A DNA stretch of 64,000 bases from Streptomyces californicus. Lineage in GTDB: Bacteria > Actinomycetota > Actinomycetes > Streptomycetales > Streptomycetaceae. How positions within the stretch are numbered: position 1 is the stretch's first letter; the number at the start of each line of letters is the position of its first letter. The position numbers and the translations under genes were made by a program. The stretch spans positions 62,001 through 126,000 of the forward strand of contig NZ_JNZZ01000016.1 in the NCBI RefSeq assembly GCF_000717645.1. Reading direction: 5' to 3'. The notes below the pieces were generated by a model. The model was not told where the DNA came from, made no database searches, and saw only the letters and a program-made list of their open reading frames with translations. Below are positions 23,282-32,636 of the stretch, piece by piece.

Positions 23282-24328
23282 GTGCGTTCCCCCGCCGCCG
23301 ACACCGCCGAGGCTCCCGCTCCGGCCGTGGGCGTCCTGCTGCCGCGCGATCTGCCCGCAGGCCGGATCCTCCCGTACGCGCGCCGGGCCGAAGCTCTGGG
23401 ATTCGACGCCGTGTGGGTGGTCGAGGATCTCGGTTTCCGCGGCGGCGTAGCGCAGGCGGCCGCCGTCCTGGCATCCACCGACCGGATCCGGGTCGGAATC
23501 GGGCTGCTGCCCGCAGGGGCACGCAACGTGGCGTTCGCGGCTCTGGAGATCGCGTCGCTGGCCCAGCTCTTCCCCGGTCGGGTCGACGTCGCGATCGGTC
23601 ACGGCATGCCCCACTGGATGCGCAGCGTCGGCCAGTGGCCCGGCAGCCCGCTCACCCTCCTCCGCGAGTACGTCGACGCCCTGCGGGCCCTGCTGCACGG
23701 CGAACTCACTCGGCGGCACGGCCGGTACGTCCGCCTCGACGACGTGCGGCTCGACCCGAGCGCGCTGCCCGGCGTCGTTCCCGACATCCTGGCCGGTGTC
23801 CGCGGCCCCAGGTCTCTCGCCGTCTCCGGCGAGGTGGCCGACGGGACGGTCCTCGCGGAGCCGGTCACCCCCGAATACGCGCGGGTGGCGCTCGGGCACA
23901 TCGCCCCCGGCCGCCGTCACCGCCTGGTCGCGTACAACGTCGCCTCCGTGGCACCCGACCGGGCGACCGCCCTCGCCGCCGTCCGTCCGGGGCTGGAGTG
24001 GATCGGTGAGCCCGACTGGCACCCGCACATCGCCCCGCTCCCGTTCGCCGACGAGCTGGTCGCCCTGCGGGCCGCGAGCGCGAGCCGGGAGGAGTTCGTC
24101 CGGCGCATGCCCGACACCTGGGTGGCCCGGCTCGCGGTGGCCGGGACCACCGGGGATGCCCGCGCCCGGCTCGCGGAGCTGCGGGCGGCAGGCGTCACCG
24201 ACGCCGTCCTCGCCCCGGTCGGCCCCGATCCGGTGGGGGCCCTGGAGTCGCTGGCCACGCTGCTCGGAGCCGGGCCCGTCGGGGGCATCGGGGGCGTCCA
24301 TGGGCCGGAGGGCGCCGGCACGCCGTAG
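23282..24328 (+). CDS. LLM-class (luciferase-like) flavin-dependent oxidoreductase
   Basis: A 348-residue bacterial luciferase-like TIM barrel, probably using F420 or FMN. AVGVLLPRDLPAGRILPYARRAEALGFDAVWVVEDL is the N-terminal strand-helix; further family blocks are RIRVGIGLLPAGARNVAF, FPGRVDVAIGHGMPHW and PDILAGVRGPRSLAVSGEVADG. It likely oxidises or reduces a small organic molecule. GTG 23282 follows GGAGAG by 5 nt. The nearest neighbour on its left is a divergent hydrolase. Substrate unknown. Confidence 0.88.
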   Translation: MRSPAADTAEAPAPAVGVLLPRDLPAGRILPYARRAEALGFDAVWVVEDLGFRGGVAQAAAVLASTDRIRVGIGLLPAGARNVAFAALEIASLAQLFPGRVDVAIGHGMPHWMRSVGQWPGSPLTLLREYVDALRALLHGELTRRHGRYVRLDDVRLDPSALPGVVPDILAGVRGPRSLAVSGEVADGTVLAEPVTPEYARVALGHIAPGRRHRLVAYNVASVAPDRATALAAVRPGLEWIGEPDWHPHIAPLPFADELVALRAASASREEFVRRMPDTWVARLAVAGTTGDARARLAELRAAGVTDAVLAPVGPDPVGALESLATLLGAGPVGGIGGVHGPEGAGTP

Positions 24329-24552
24329 GCGCCGGAGACACCATGAGCATCGTGAGCGACACCGGCACCTCATGTACGTCACACACCTGCCGCATCACCG
24401 GCGCCATCACCCCCACCCGCCCCGGAGAGAAAGCGACCGCTCCACCACCAACTGTCCGCTTGACGCAACTTCACGACCGACCGGGATGCATTGTCGGCCG
24501 TTTCTGACTGCTTTTCGCTATGAACGGAGGCGCGGGGCCACCGCGAGGCAGG

Positions 24553-26598
24553 ATGTCCCCCGTGATGGGCAACCTCCCCGTCGTGACGACCAGTTTCGTC
24601 GGCCGCGACAGCGAACTGGTCCGCGTCGAACGGGCACTTCGAGATCATCGGCTGGTCACGCTGACCGGCAGCGGCGGGGTCGGCAAGAGCCGGCTGGCCC
24701 TGCGTACCGCCGAGCGCGCCCGGGAGCGCTACGCGCACGGCGTCTGGTGGGCCGACCTCTCCCATCTGCACGACGAGGAACTGCTGGCCACCACGGTCTG
24801 CGACGGCGTCGGGCTCCTGGACCACAGCCACCGCCGCCCGGTGGCCGCGCTGGCCGACTGGCTGTCCGACCGGACCCTGCTCCTCGTTCTCGACTGCTGC
24901 GAGCGGATCGTCGGCCCCTGCGCACAGCTCGTGGCCGAACTGCTCGCCGCGGCACCGGGGCTGACGGTGCTGGCCACCAGCCGGGAGCCGCTGGGGGCGG
25001 TCGGCGAGCTGTGCGTCGAGGTGCCCCCGCTCTCCGCGGGGGACGACGGCGACGACGCCGTACGGCTCTTCCGCGAACGCGCCGCCGCCGTCGCCCCGGA
25101 CCTCGCTCTCGACGATCCCCTGAACGCGGCCGCCGCCGCCGAGATCTGCCGGCGGCTCGACGGCATACCGCTCGCGGTCGAGCTGGCCTGCGTCCAACTG
25201 CGCGGAAGCAGCCCCCAGGAGATCACCGCGCGGCTCACCTCCCGGATGGAGAACCTCACCGACGACACCGTGTGGCCGCGCCGCCACCGCGCGCTGCGCA
25301 CCACGATCGGCTGGAGCCACGAACTGTGCGCCCCGCTGGAGCGGTTGCTGTGGGCGCGCCTCTCGGTCTTCCGCGGCGTCGTCATGGTCCCGGACGCGGA
25401 GGCGGTCTGCGCGGGCGGTCCGCTGGAGCCCGCGGCCGTCGCCCCGGCACTGGAGCGCCTGGCCGACCAGTCGGTGCTCCGGCGGACGGGGGACGGCTAC
25501 CGGATGCTGGACACACTGCGCGAGTACGGCGCGATGTGGCTGACCGAGCTGGGCGAGGACGTGCTCATCTCGGACCGGCACGCCCGGCACTTCGCCCACG
25601 TCGCCGTCCAGGCGTACGCGGGCTGGCTCGGGCCGTCGCAGGTCCTCTGGTACCACCGCATCGCCGACACCCACGCGGACCTGTGCGCGGCCCTGGACCA
25701 TCTGCTGTCCGAGGACCCGGAGATGGCGATGGAGATGGCCGGATGCGCCGGGCTCTTCTGGAGCTGCTGCGGCCATCTGCACCAGGCCCGTTCGTATCTG
25801 GAGCGGGTGCTCGCCCTGCCGCTGTCCACCGGACCCCACCGCACCCGGGCGCTCTGGGCGCTGGGCATCACCCTGACCCTCCAGGGCGACCACGAATCGG
25901 CGAGCCGCGTCGGTGAGGAGTGCCGTGTCTCGGCCGAAGGCGACGGCGACCCCGAAACGGTGCTCCTGGCGACCCACTCCGTGAGCTTCACCTACCTGAT
26001 GATGGGCCGGCCGCTCGCCGCCTACTCCGTCAGCGACCGCGCCCTGCTCGACCACCCGGGCGACCCCGCCGACGCGCCCTCGCAGCTGCGCTGCCGGGTG
26101 ATACGCCTCTTCGCGCTGTCCGCGCTGGGCCGGCTCGACGAGGCGTACGAGGAGGCCATGCGGCTCCAGCGGATCAGCCTGCGCTTCGGCGAGCACTGGG
26201 CACGTGCCTACGCCGACCATCAACTCGCCCTCATCCACCTGCTCCAGGGCCGCCCCCGCCACGCGGAGAGCCACGCGCGCGCGATGCTGGCCGGCAAGCA
26301 CGAGCTGCACGACAGCCTCGGCATAGCGCTCGGCCTCGACCTGCTGGCGGGGGCCATCGCCGCCCAGGGGAACGGGGTCGCCGCGGCCCGGGCCTCCGGA
26401 ACGGGGCACACGTTCTGGCGCATGGTCGGCCACCCCCACCGGGGCACTCCGGAGCTGGGGGCGATCCGCGAGCAGTGGGAGCTGAGGGCTCGGCAGGCGG
26501 CGGGTGACTCGGCGTACGAACTGGCCTACCGGCGGGCCTCGGCGGGTGACGCCGAACGCGGTCTGGCCCACGCGCTGGAGCGCGGGCTGCCCGGCTGA
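24553..26598 (+). CDS. STAND-type NTPase (AfsR/LuxR-like core) without a DNA-binding domain
   Basis: About 681 residues. Walker A is in VTLTGSGGVGKSRLAL, Walker B in LLLVLDCCERIVGPCA, sensor ATSREPLG, and the GxP motif IPLAVELAC, followed by the winged domain WPRRHRALRTTIGWSHELC. The C-terminal half (about 360-680) is a TPR-like helical array with ARSYLERVLAL and AHALERG repeats. The order matches the ATPase and TPR parts of AfsR/SARP or LAL regulators, but no SARP, LuxR or other HTH is present at either end. ATG 24553 has GAGG 4 nt upstream; ATG 24520 is an alternative. It may act by protein contact or as a degenerate regulator. Confidence 0.85.
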   Translation: MSPVMGNLPVVTTSFVGRDSELVRVERALRDHRLVTLTGSGGVGKSRLALRTAERARERYAHGVWWADLSHLHDEELLATTVCDGVGLLDHSHRRPVAALADWLSDRTLLLVLDCCERIVGPCAQLVAELLAAAPGLTVLATSREPLGAVGELCVEVPPLSAGDDGDDAVRLFRERAAAVAPDLALDDPLNAAAAAEICRRLDGIPLAVELACVQLRGSSPQEITARLTSRMENLTDDTVWPRRHRALRTTIGWSHELCAPLERLLWARLSVFRGVVMVPDAEAVCAGGPLEPAAVAPALERLADQSVLRRTGDGYRMLDTLREYGAMWLTELGEDVLISDRHARHFAHVAVQAYAGWLGPSQVLWYHRIADTHADLCAALDHLLSEDPEMAMEMAGCAGLFWSCCGHLHQARSYLERVLALPLSTGPHRTRALWALGITLTLQGDHESASRVGEECRVSAEGDGDPETVLLATHSVSFTYLMMGRPLAAYSVSDRALLDHPGDPADAPSQLRCRVIRLFALSALGRLDEAYEEAMRLQRISLRFGEHWARAYADHQLALIHLLQGRPRHAESHARAMLAGKHELHDSLGIALGLDLLAGAIAAQGNGVAAARASGTGHTFWRMVGHPHRGTPELGAIREQWELRARQAAGDSAYELAYRRASAGDAERGLAHALERGLPG

Positions 26599-26686
26599 GG
26601 TCCGGCCGTCGGACCGGGAGCGGGCCCCACGGCAGCCCGCCGTCGGATTCGTCCCGCGCTCCCCGGCGGCACCCTAGGATCCCGGC

Positions 26687-27190
26687 ATGACGTCCATCAG
26701 CCGGCTCCGTGCCGATCACGCCGAGGCCGTGCTCGCCTTCGAGCGCGAGAACCGCGCCTACTTCGCCGCGTCCGTTCCCGACCGGGGCGACGACTACTTC
26801 GCCGAGTTCGCCGTACGCCATCGCGCCCTGCTCGACGAGCAGGAGGCGGGGCTGCACCACTTCCACCTCGTCGAGGGCGACGACGGCCGCGTCATCGGCC
26901 GGATCAACCTCGTCGGGGTACGGGACGGTTCGGCCGAACTGGGCTACCGGATGGCGGAGAAGGCCGCGGGGCGGGGGCTGGCCACCTGGGCGGTCCAGCG
27001 GATCCGCGTCCTGGCGGCCCGGGACTACGGGCTCACGGCGTTGCGCGCCGAGACGACGCTCGACAACACGGGCTCCCGCGCGGTGCTGGCGCGCACCGGG
27101 TTCGAGCCGGTGGAGGACGTCATGTTCGGCGACCGTCCGGGCCGGCGGTACGTCCTGGACCTGAGCGGGGGCGTTCCCCCGGCCCTCTGA
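26687..27190 (+). CDS. GNAT-family N-acetyltransferase (RimJ/RimL-like)
   Basis: A 167-residue acetyltransferase. The acetyl-CoA pyrophosphate loop is in GYRMAEKAAGRGLATWAVQRI (the R/Q-x-x-G-x-G/A region), and the C-terminal strands are LRAETTLDNTGSRAVLARTGFEPV, as in ribosomal-protein or aminoglycoside-type GNATs. It transfers acetyl from acetyl-CoA to an amine; the acceptor is unknown. ATG 26687 starts MTSISRLRADHAEAVLAFER. It stands alone 90 bp after the STAND gene. Confidence 0.9.
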   Translation: MTSISRLRADHAEAVLAFERENRAYFAASVPDRGDDYFAEFAVRHRALLDEQEAGLHHFHLVEGDDGRVIGRINLVGVRDGSAELGYRMAEKAAGRGLATWAVQRIRVLAARDYGLTALRAETTLDNTGSRAVLARTGFEPVEDVMFGDRPGRRYVLDLSGGVPPAL

Positions 27191-27238
27191 ACGGAGCCGG
27201 GCCCGCGAGCCCGGAGAACGAGCGGGTCTCGCGAACGA

Positions 27239-27266
27239 GGGGCACGCCGGGTGTCCGGCGTGCCCC
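27239..27266. terminator. bidirectional terminator
   Basis: Perfect 12-bp arms GGGGCACGCCGG and CCGGCGTGCCCC with loop GTGT, between convergent stops at 27190 and 27291. Confidence 0.85.
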
Positions 27267-27290
27267 TGCGCAGGTCGGGCGGGACCGAGG

Positions 27291-28154
27291 TCAGTCCTCG
27301 TCGGTCTCCTCGCGGACGATGGTGTCGTTCTTGGCGTCGACGTCGAACGTCGTCTTCTTCCAGTCGGAGCCGACCACGTCGACCTTCCAGACGACGCCCT
27401 TGCCGTCGTTGTCGTCGAGGCTGACGGAGGTGACCGTCCCCTTCTTCTTCTCGGTGGCGACCTTGGCCGCCTGCTGCGGGGTCTGGGTCGCCTGCGCGAG
27501 CCGGTCGGCCGTCTTCTTCTTGTCGTCGGCGTCCTGGTCGGCGTCGACGCGGGCTTCGATCACCTTGCCGTCGACCGCGTTGATCCGGACGGTGTGGATC
27601 GTGCCGTCCTTCTCCGCGACGTCCGCGACCCAGACCGGTCCTTCGGCCTCGGCGCTCGCGCTGGGCGAACCGGTTCCGCTCGGGCTCGCGGAGCCGGACG
27701 GGCTGGCCGATCCGGAGGGACTCGCCGAGCCGGTGGGGCTGCCGGAACCGGACGGGCTGGGGCTCTGACCGTTGTCGTCGTCGTCCACCCCCTCCAGGTC
27801 CAGCTCGACCAGCTTTCCGCCGGCGACCTCTCCAGTGGCCGTGTTGGCGGCGTCCTCGAAGCCGACCTTCGTTTCGTCGAGGACCTTCTTGCGCTCCCGC
27901 TGGTCCTCGGTCATCTTCGCGCTGGCCGAGGGCGAGGTCGTCTGCTTCTGCGGAACGATCTTCGCGGCCTCGGAGGTGGCCGCGCTGGTGGCGCTGTCCG
28001 AGCTCTGGCCGCATCCGGTCATCAGGACAGCCGTGGCGGCGGCCAGGGAGAGGGCGCCGACCGCCTTCAGAGTGCGGGAACGGGAGGAGGCACTGTTCGT
28101 TCGTCGAGGCTCAAGTCTCATGCACGCATGACTACCGCCCGGGCCACTGGTCAT
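27291..28154 (-). CDS. PepSY-domain lipoprotein with Ser/Gly/Pro repeat linker
   Basis: A 287-residue exported lipoprotein. The signal sequence AVGALSLAAATAVLMTGC ends in a lipobox with the lipidated Cys. Two PepSY-like domains flank a linker: the first has KKVLDETKVGFEDAANTATGEVAGGKLVELDLEG, the second has PQQAAKVATEKKKGTVTSV and WKVDVVGSDWKKTTFDVDAKN. The linker (27665-27770) carries repeated SPSGSA units encoded by a DNA tandem repeat. PepSY domains usually inhibit peptidases or modulate the envelope. ATG 28154 is preferred because GGGAGG precedes it by 5 nt; ATG 28121 would be shorter. Confidence 0.88.
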   Translation of the reverse strand: MTSGPGGSHACMRLEPRRTNSASSRSRTLKAVGALSLAAATAVLMTGCGQSSDSATSAATSEAAKIVPQKQTTSPSASAKMTEDQRERKKVLDETKVGFEDAANTATGEVAGGKLVELDLEGVDDDDNGQSPSPSGSGSPTGSASPSGSASPSGSASPSGTGSPSASAEAEGPVWVADVAEKDGTIHTVRINAVDGKVIEARVDADQDADDKKKTADRLAQATQTPQQAAKVATEKKKGTVTSVSLDDNDGKGVVWKVDVVGSDWKKTTFDVDAKNDTIVREETDED

Positions 28155-28290
28155 ATTGTCCTCCCGGCCGGAGTCACCCGATCGACCGGGCGGCTCCGCC
28201 CGTTGGCCGTCGCTCCCCGGGCGGCGAGCACCGGGGTGCGAAACAATGGCGGCAGGGCCGTATTCTCTCGCGCCCGGCCGGGAGGCCGTC

Positions 28291-28548
28291 ATGAACAGCA
28301 TGGTGCACACCGAACGCTATGAGCTGATCTTCCAGATGTCCGGCGCCGCGGACGACGTGGTCTCCGTCCGGCTCACCGACCGGCTGGGGGCGGGCGGCTT
28401 CCCGGTGTACGAGGACGAGTCGGGGATCGTCCGCGCCGAGATCAGCGACCGGGGCGAGGTCCGCATGCTCGCCAGCGGCGGCCACCAGGCTCCCGGGGCT
28501 CCCCTGCTCGCCCGCCCGCTCGGCGAGGACACCCCCGGGACGCCGTGA
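28291..28548 (+). CDS. small DUF6296-like protein, 85 residues
   Basis: ATG 28291 with GGAGG 5 nt upstream. The sequence MNSMVHTERYELIFQMSG.., then VRLTDRLGAGGFPVYEDESG, then IVRAEISDRGEVRMLASGGHQ is a compact beta-rich domain. The block IVRAEISDRGEVRMLASGG is the recognisable core of a Streptomyces-enriched uncharacterised family. Function unknown. It is divergent from the PepSY lipoprotein across about 136 bp. Confidence 0.75.
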   Translation: MNSMVHTERYELIFQMSGAADDVVSVRLTDRLGAGGFPVYEDESGIVRAEISDRGEVRMLASGGHQAPGAPLLARPLGEDTPGTP

Positions 28549-28653
28549 CCTCGCCGGGCCCGGTGGGCCGCACCCTCCGCGGCTGACCCGCCCGCCCTAC
28601 CCGCACCCCTACCTCCGGCGCGCTCCGCACCTGCCCCGCCCATGCCCGCTCTC

Positions 28654-28724
28654 TGCCCGATTCTGTTTACATTTCCGCGTGCCCGACGTAACGTGACCGC
28701 AAAACCAAGTATTCGGGCATCGAA
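28654..28724 (+). promoter_or_regulatory. fruRKA promoter with three TGCCCGA repeats (candidate FruR operator)
   Basis: TTTACA (28666-28671) and TAACGT (28689-28694) with a 17-bp spacer form the promoter. TGCCCGA occurs at 28654-28660 and 28680-28686, and its complement TCGGGCA at 28713-28719, so copies lie upstream, within the spacer and downstream of the start. The last is within the small palindrome TTCGGGCATCGAA. This is a plausible multi-site operator for the DeoR-type FruR encoded next. Confidence 0.55.
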
Positions 28725-28739
28725 CGGAAGCAAACCCAC

Positions 28740-29501
28740 ATGTACGCACCGGAGCGACAGCAGGAGATCCTGCGTCTCGCCCAGGAGAGCGGCCGGGTCG
28801 ACGTGCTGTCGCTGGCCGAGGAGTTCCAGGTGACGGCCGAGACCGTCCGGCGCGACCTCAAGGCTCTGGACCGGGCCGGCCTGCTGCGCCGCGTGCACGG
28901 CGGAGCGATCCCGGCCGGGCGGCTCGGCTTCGAGCCGGACCTCGCCGAGCGCGACGCCGTCGCCGCCGACGAGAAGGACCGCATCGCGCGGGCCGCCCTC
29001 GCCGAACTGCCCGCCGACGGCAACGTGATCGTCGACGCCGGGACCACCACCGCACGGCTCGCCGCCGCCCTCCCCGTGGAGACGGCGCTGACCGTGGTGA
29101 CCCACGCGCTGCCGGTGGCCGCCCGGCTGGCCGACCATCCCGGGGTGGCGCTGCACCTGGTGGGCGGCCGGGTCCGTCCGCGTACCCGTGCGGCGGTCGA
29201 CGCCTGGGCCCTGGGCGCGTACGCCGAGGTCAACGCGGACGTGGTCTTCCTCGCCACCAACGGCTTCTCCCCCGGCTCCGGGCTGACCACCCCCGACCTG
29301 GCCGAGGCAGCGGTGAAGCGGGCCGTGATCAAGGCGGCCCGCCGGGTCGTGCTGCTCGCCGACTCCGGGAAGTTCGGGCAGGAGCATTTCGCCCGCTTCG
29401 GGGATCTCACCGATGTGGACCTGCTCATCACCGACACGGGCCTCGGCCCCGACGACGCCCGCTCCATCGAGAGCCGGGGCACGGAAGTGGTACGCGCATG
29501 A
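28740..29501 (+). CDS. fruR: DeoR-family fructose operon repressor
   Basis: A 253-residue DeoR-type repressor. The HTH is RQQEILRLAQESGRVDVLSLAEEFQVTAETVRRDLKALDRAGLLRRVHGGA, followed by the sugar-phosphate isomerase-like sensor (VDAGTTTARLAAAL, VFLATNGFSPGSGLTTPDLAEAAVK, VVLLADSGKFG). By family it senses fructose 1-phosphate. Its stop overlaps the fruK start by ATGA, so translation is coupled. First gene of the fruRKA operon. Confidence 0.92.
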   Translation: MYAPERQQEILRLAQESGRVDVLSLAEEFQVTAETVRRDLKALDRAGLLRRVHGGAIPAGRLGFEPDLAERDAVAADEKDRIARAALAELPADGNVIVDAGTTTARLAAALPVETALTVVTHALPVAARLADHPGVALHLVGGRVRPRTRAAVDAWALGAYAEVNADVVFLATNGFSPGSGLTTPDLAEAAVKRAVIKAARRVVLLADSGKFGQEHFARFGDLTDVDLLITDTGLGPDDARSIESRGTEVVRA

Positions 29502-30445
29502 TCCTCACCGTCACTCCCAACCCCAGCCTGGACCGCACCTACGAGCTGCCCGGCCTGACCCGCGGCGCCGTTCTGCGCGCCGCCGCCGACCGCGTCGATC
29601 CGGGCGGCAAGGGCGTCAACGTCTCCCGTGCGGTCGCCGCCGCCGGCCACCGCACGGTGGCCGTCGCCCCGACCGGTGGTCCGGAGGGGGCCCTGCTCAC
29701 CCGGCTGCTCGGTGATCTGGGCATCGAGGTCGCCGGTGTTCCGGTCGCCGGGAACACCCGGGTCAACGTCACGCTCGTCGAGCCCGACGGGACGCTCACC
29801 AAGGTCAACGCGGCGGGCCCCGAACTGAGTCCGACCGAGGCGGAGGACGTCCTGGAAGCGGTCCGGGCCCACGCCCCGGCAGCCGACTGGATCGCCTGCT
29901 GCGGGAGCCTGCCGCGCGGGCTGCCGCCCCGGTGGTACGCGGAGCTGGTCGAGCGGAGCCACCGGGCCGGTGCGCGGATCGCGCTGGACACCTCCGGCGC
30001 GGCCCTCATCGCCGCGCTGGAGCAGGGGCCGGACGTGGTCAAGCCCAACGTCCAGGAGCTGGCCGAGGCGGTCGGCCGGCCGCTCTCCACGGTCGGCGAC
30101 GCGCTCAAGGCGGCCGAGGAGCTGCGGGGGCGCGGCGCCCAATCCGTGCTGGCGAGTCTCGGCGCGGACGGGCAGTTGCTGGTGGAGGCGTCGGGCGCGT
30201 ACTTCGCCACCGCGCCGGTCGCCGTCGTACGCAGCAACGTGGGCGCCGGGGACGCCTCTCTCGCCGGGTTCCTCGCGGCGGGCGGCCGTGGGCCGAAGGC
30301 GCTGGCCTCGGCCGTCGCCCACGGGGCCGCCGCCGTCCAGCTCGCCGGAAGCCTGATGCCGGCCCCGGCCGACCTGGATCCCGCCTCGGTCGTGCTCTCC
30401 GGCGACGTACCGCTGGACCGGGCGCTGACCGAGCCCGCCTTGTGA
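29498..30445 (+). CDS. fruK: 1-phosphofructokinase
   Basis: A 315-residue PfkB-family kinase that makes fructose 1,6-bisphosphate from fructose 1-phosphate. The substrate signature is DPGGKGVNVSRAVAAAGH near residue 33; the C-terminal PfkB signature with catalytic Asp is RSNVGAGDASLAGFLAA. The start ATG 29498 overlaps the fruR stop; about 106 bp separate it from the PTS gene. Role is assured by the operon context. Confidence 0.95.
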   Translation: MILTVTPNPSLDRTYELPGLTRGAVLRAAADRVDPGGKGVNVSRAVAAAGHRTVAVAPTGGPEGALLTRLLGDLGIEVAGVPVAGNTRVNVTLVEPDGTLTKVNAAGPELSPTEAEDVLEAVRAHAPAADWIACCGSLPRGLPPRWYAELVERSHRAGARIALDTSGAALIAALEQGPDVVKPNVQELAEAVGRPLSTVGDALKAAEELRGRGAQSVLASLGADGQLLVEASGAYFATAPVAVVRSNVGAGDASLAGFLAAGGRGPKALASAVAHGAAAVQLAGSLMPAPADLDPASVVLSGDVPLDRALTEPAL

Positions 30446-30551
30446 CCCCTCTCTCGCACCGAAACCCGTGCGGGCCCCACCCGTACGCGTCGTCCGCCAC
30501 CCCGTCCCCCCGCTACCGCCGCACGGCGGTCCCCGAGCAAGGAGCACCGCG

Positions 30552-32573
30552 ATGAGTGAGCTGATCACCGCGGACCTGGTCGACCTCGATCTGTCCGCCA
30601 CGACGAAGGACGCCGCCGCGCGGTCGCTGGCCGAGCGGATGGTGGCCGCGCACCGCGTCACCGACCTCGACGGCTTCCTGGCCGACGTCGCCGCCCGCGA
30701 GGCCCAGATGCCGACCGGCCTCGACGGCGGCATCGGCATCCCGCACTGCCGCAGCGAGCACGTGAGCGCCCCGACGCTGGCCTTCGGACGCAGTGCGGCG
30801 GGGATCGACTTCGGTGCGGCCGACGGCCCGGCCGATCTGATCTTCCTGATCGCCGCCCCGGCGGGGGCGGACGACGACCACCTCACCATCCTGTCGGGGC
30901 TGGCCCGCAGGCTGATGGATCCGGAGTTCACCGCCGCCCTGCGCGCCGGAACGGAACCGGCGGCCGCGGCCGCCCTGATCCGCGGCGAGGAGCCGGCAGA
31001 GCCCGCGGCCGAACAGGAGCCCGAGCACGCGGAGCCCGGGCGGGACGCGGGGGCGGCCGCCGCCGAGCCGGCCGCCGACGCCCCCTTCCGTGTCGTCGCC
31101 GTCACCTCCTGTCCCACCGGCATCGCGCACACCTACATGGCGGCCGAGTCCCTGGCAGCGGCCGGACGTGACCAGGGCGTCGAGATCACGGTGGAGACCC
31201 AGGGGTCGGCCGGTTTCACGAAGCTGGACCCCGCGGTGATCGCCGCCGCCGACGCGGTCATCTGGGCGCACGACGTGGAGGTCCGCGAGAAGGGCCGCTT
31301 CCGGGGCAAGCCGCTGGTGGACGTCGGGGTGAAGGCGGGCATCAACCGTCCCGCCGAGCTGATCGCCGAGGCACGCCGCAAGGCGGAGCGCGGAGAGGTC
31401 GCCGCCATGGCCGAGGGCGACGGCGGGACGGACTCCGGGGACGGCGACGGCCTGGGCACGGACCGTGCCCACTTCGGCGTCCGGCTCCGCACGTACCTGA
31501 TGTCCGGCGTGAGCTACATGGTGCCGTTCGTCGCGGCGGGCGGTCTGCTGATCGCCCTGTCGTTCGCCATCGGCGGCTACGAGATAGCCGACGCCAAATC
31601 GGTGGCCGACCACTTCGTGTGGGGCGAGGCGGACAGCTGGGCCGCGCTGCTCAACCTGATCGGCTCCGCCGCCTTCGGCTTCCTGGTTCCGGTGCTGGCC
31701 GGGTACATCGCGTACGGGATGGCGGACCGTCCGGCGCTGGTGCCCGGGTTCGTGGGCGGGGCCATCGCGCTCACGGTGAACGCCGGGTTCCTCGGGGGCC
31801 TGGTCGCCGGTCTGCTGGCCGGTGCGGTGGTGATGGCGATCCAGCGGGTCCCGGTCCATGCGACGCTGCGGGGCATCATGCCGGTGCTGGTGATCCCGCT
31901 GATCGCGTCGGCGGTCGTGGGCTTCCTGATGTTCATCGTGGTGGGCAAGCCGATCGCCTCGCTGCAGAACGCCCTGACGGACTGGCTGAACGGGCTCTCG
32001 GGCTCCAACGCGGTGATCCTGGGCGTCGTGCTCGGGCTGATGATGTGCTTCGACATGGGCGGCCCGCTCAACAAGGTGGCGTACGCCTTCGCGGTCGGCG
32101 GTCTCGCCGACCCGACGCCGGGAAGCCTGAAGGTGATGGCGGCGGTCATGGCGGCCGGGATGGTGCCGCCGCTGGCGATGGCCCTCGCCACCACCGTACG
32201 CAAGAAGCTGTTCACGAAGACCGAGCGGGAGAACGGCCGGGCGGCCTGGGTGCTGGGCGCCTCCTTCATCACCGAGGGCGCGATCCCGTTCGCGGCCGCC
32301 GATCCGCTGCGGGTCATCCCGTCGGTCATGGCGGGCGGCGCGGTCACCGGGGCGCTGTCGATGGCGTTCGGCGCGACCCTCCGGGCTCCGCACGGAGGCG
32401 TCTTCGTCGTCCCGCTCATCGGCGAGCCGTTCCTCTACCTCCTCGCCGTCGCCGCCGGGACGCTGGTCGCGGCCGCCCTCGTCGTGCTGCTCAAGGGGGC
32501 GCGCCGGACGACGTCCGCCCCGGCCGGTGACCCCGCCGCATCCGGCGAGACCCGGGTCGCCGTCACCGCCTGA
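30552..32573 (+). CDS. fruA: fructose-specific PTS EIIABC permease
   Basis: A single 673-residue chain in A-B-C order. EIIA (1-145) has the phospho-His H65 in IGIPHCRSEH. A Pro/Glu/Ala linker (about 148-177) leads to EIIB with phospho-Cys C187 in VTSCPTGIAHTYMAAE. EIIC (about 330-650) has eight or more membrane segments, including YMVPFVAAGGLLIALSFAIG and MCFDMGGPLNKVAYAFAVG. It imports and phosphorylates fructose using phospho-HPr. ATG 30552 follows AAGGAG. Last gene of fruRKA, ending at a hairpin. Confidence 0.95.
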   Translation: MSELITADLVDLDLSATTKDAAARSLAERMVAAHRVTDLDGFLADVAAREAQMPTGLDGGIGIPHCRSEHVSAPTLAFGRSAAGIDFGAADGPADLIFLIAAPAGADDDHLTILSGLARRLMDPEFTAALRAGTEPAAAAALIRGEEPAEPAAEQEPEHAEPGRDAGAAAAEPAADAPFRVVAVTSCPTGIAHTYMAAESLAAAGRDQGVEITVETQGSAGFTKLDPAVIAAADAVIWAHDVEVREKGRFRGKPLVDVGVKAGINRPAELIAEARRKAERGEVAAMAEGDGGTDSGDGDGLGTDRAHFGVRLRTYLMSGVSYMVPFVAAGGLLIALSFAIGGYEIADAKSVADHFVWGEADSWAALLNLIGSAAFGFLVPVLAGYIAYGMADRPALVPGFVGGAIALTVNAGFLGGLVAGLLAGAVVMAIQRVPVHATLRGIMPVLVIPLIASAVVGFLMFIVVGKPIASLQNALTDWLNGLSGSNAVILGVVLGLMMCFDMGGPLNKVAYAFAVGGLADPTPGSLKVMAAVMAAGMVPPLAMALATTVRKKLFTKTERENGRAAWVLGASFITEGAIPFAAADPLRVIPSVMAGGAVTGALSMAFGATLRAPHGGVFVVPLIGEPFLYLLAVAAGTLVAAALVVLLKGARRTTSAPAGDPAASGETRVAVTA

Positions 32574-32587
32574 CACCGCGCCACTTC

Positions 32588-32619
32588 CCCGGGCAACGGC
32601 TCCCCGGCCGCTGCCCGGG
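32588..32619 (+). terminator. terminator of the fru operon
   Basis: CCCGGGCA (32588-32595) pairs with TGCCCGGG (32612-32619), with an inner CGGC/GGCCG step; 15 nt after the fruA stop. Confidence 0.7.
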
Positions 32620-32636
32620 TCCCTTAGGTTGGAGCC

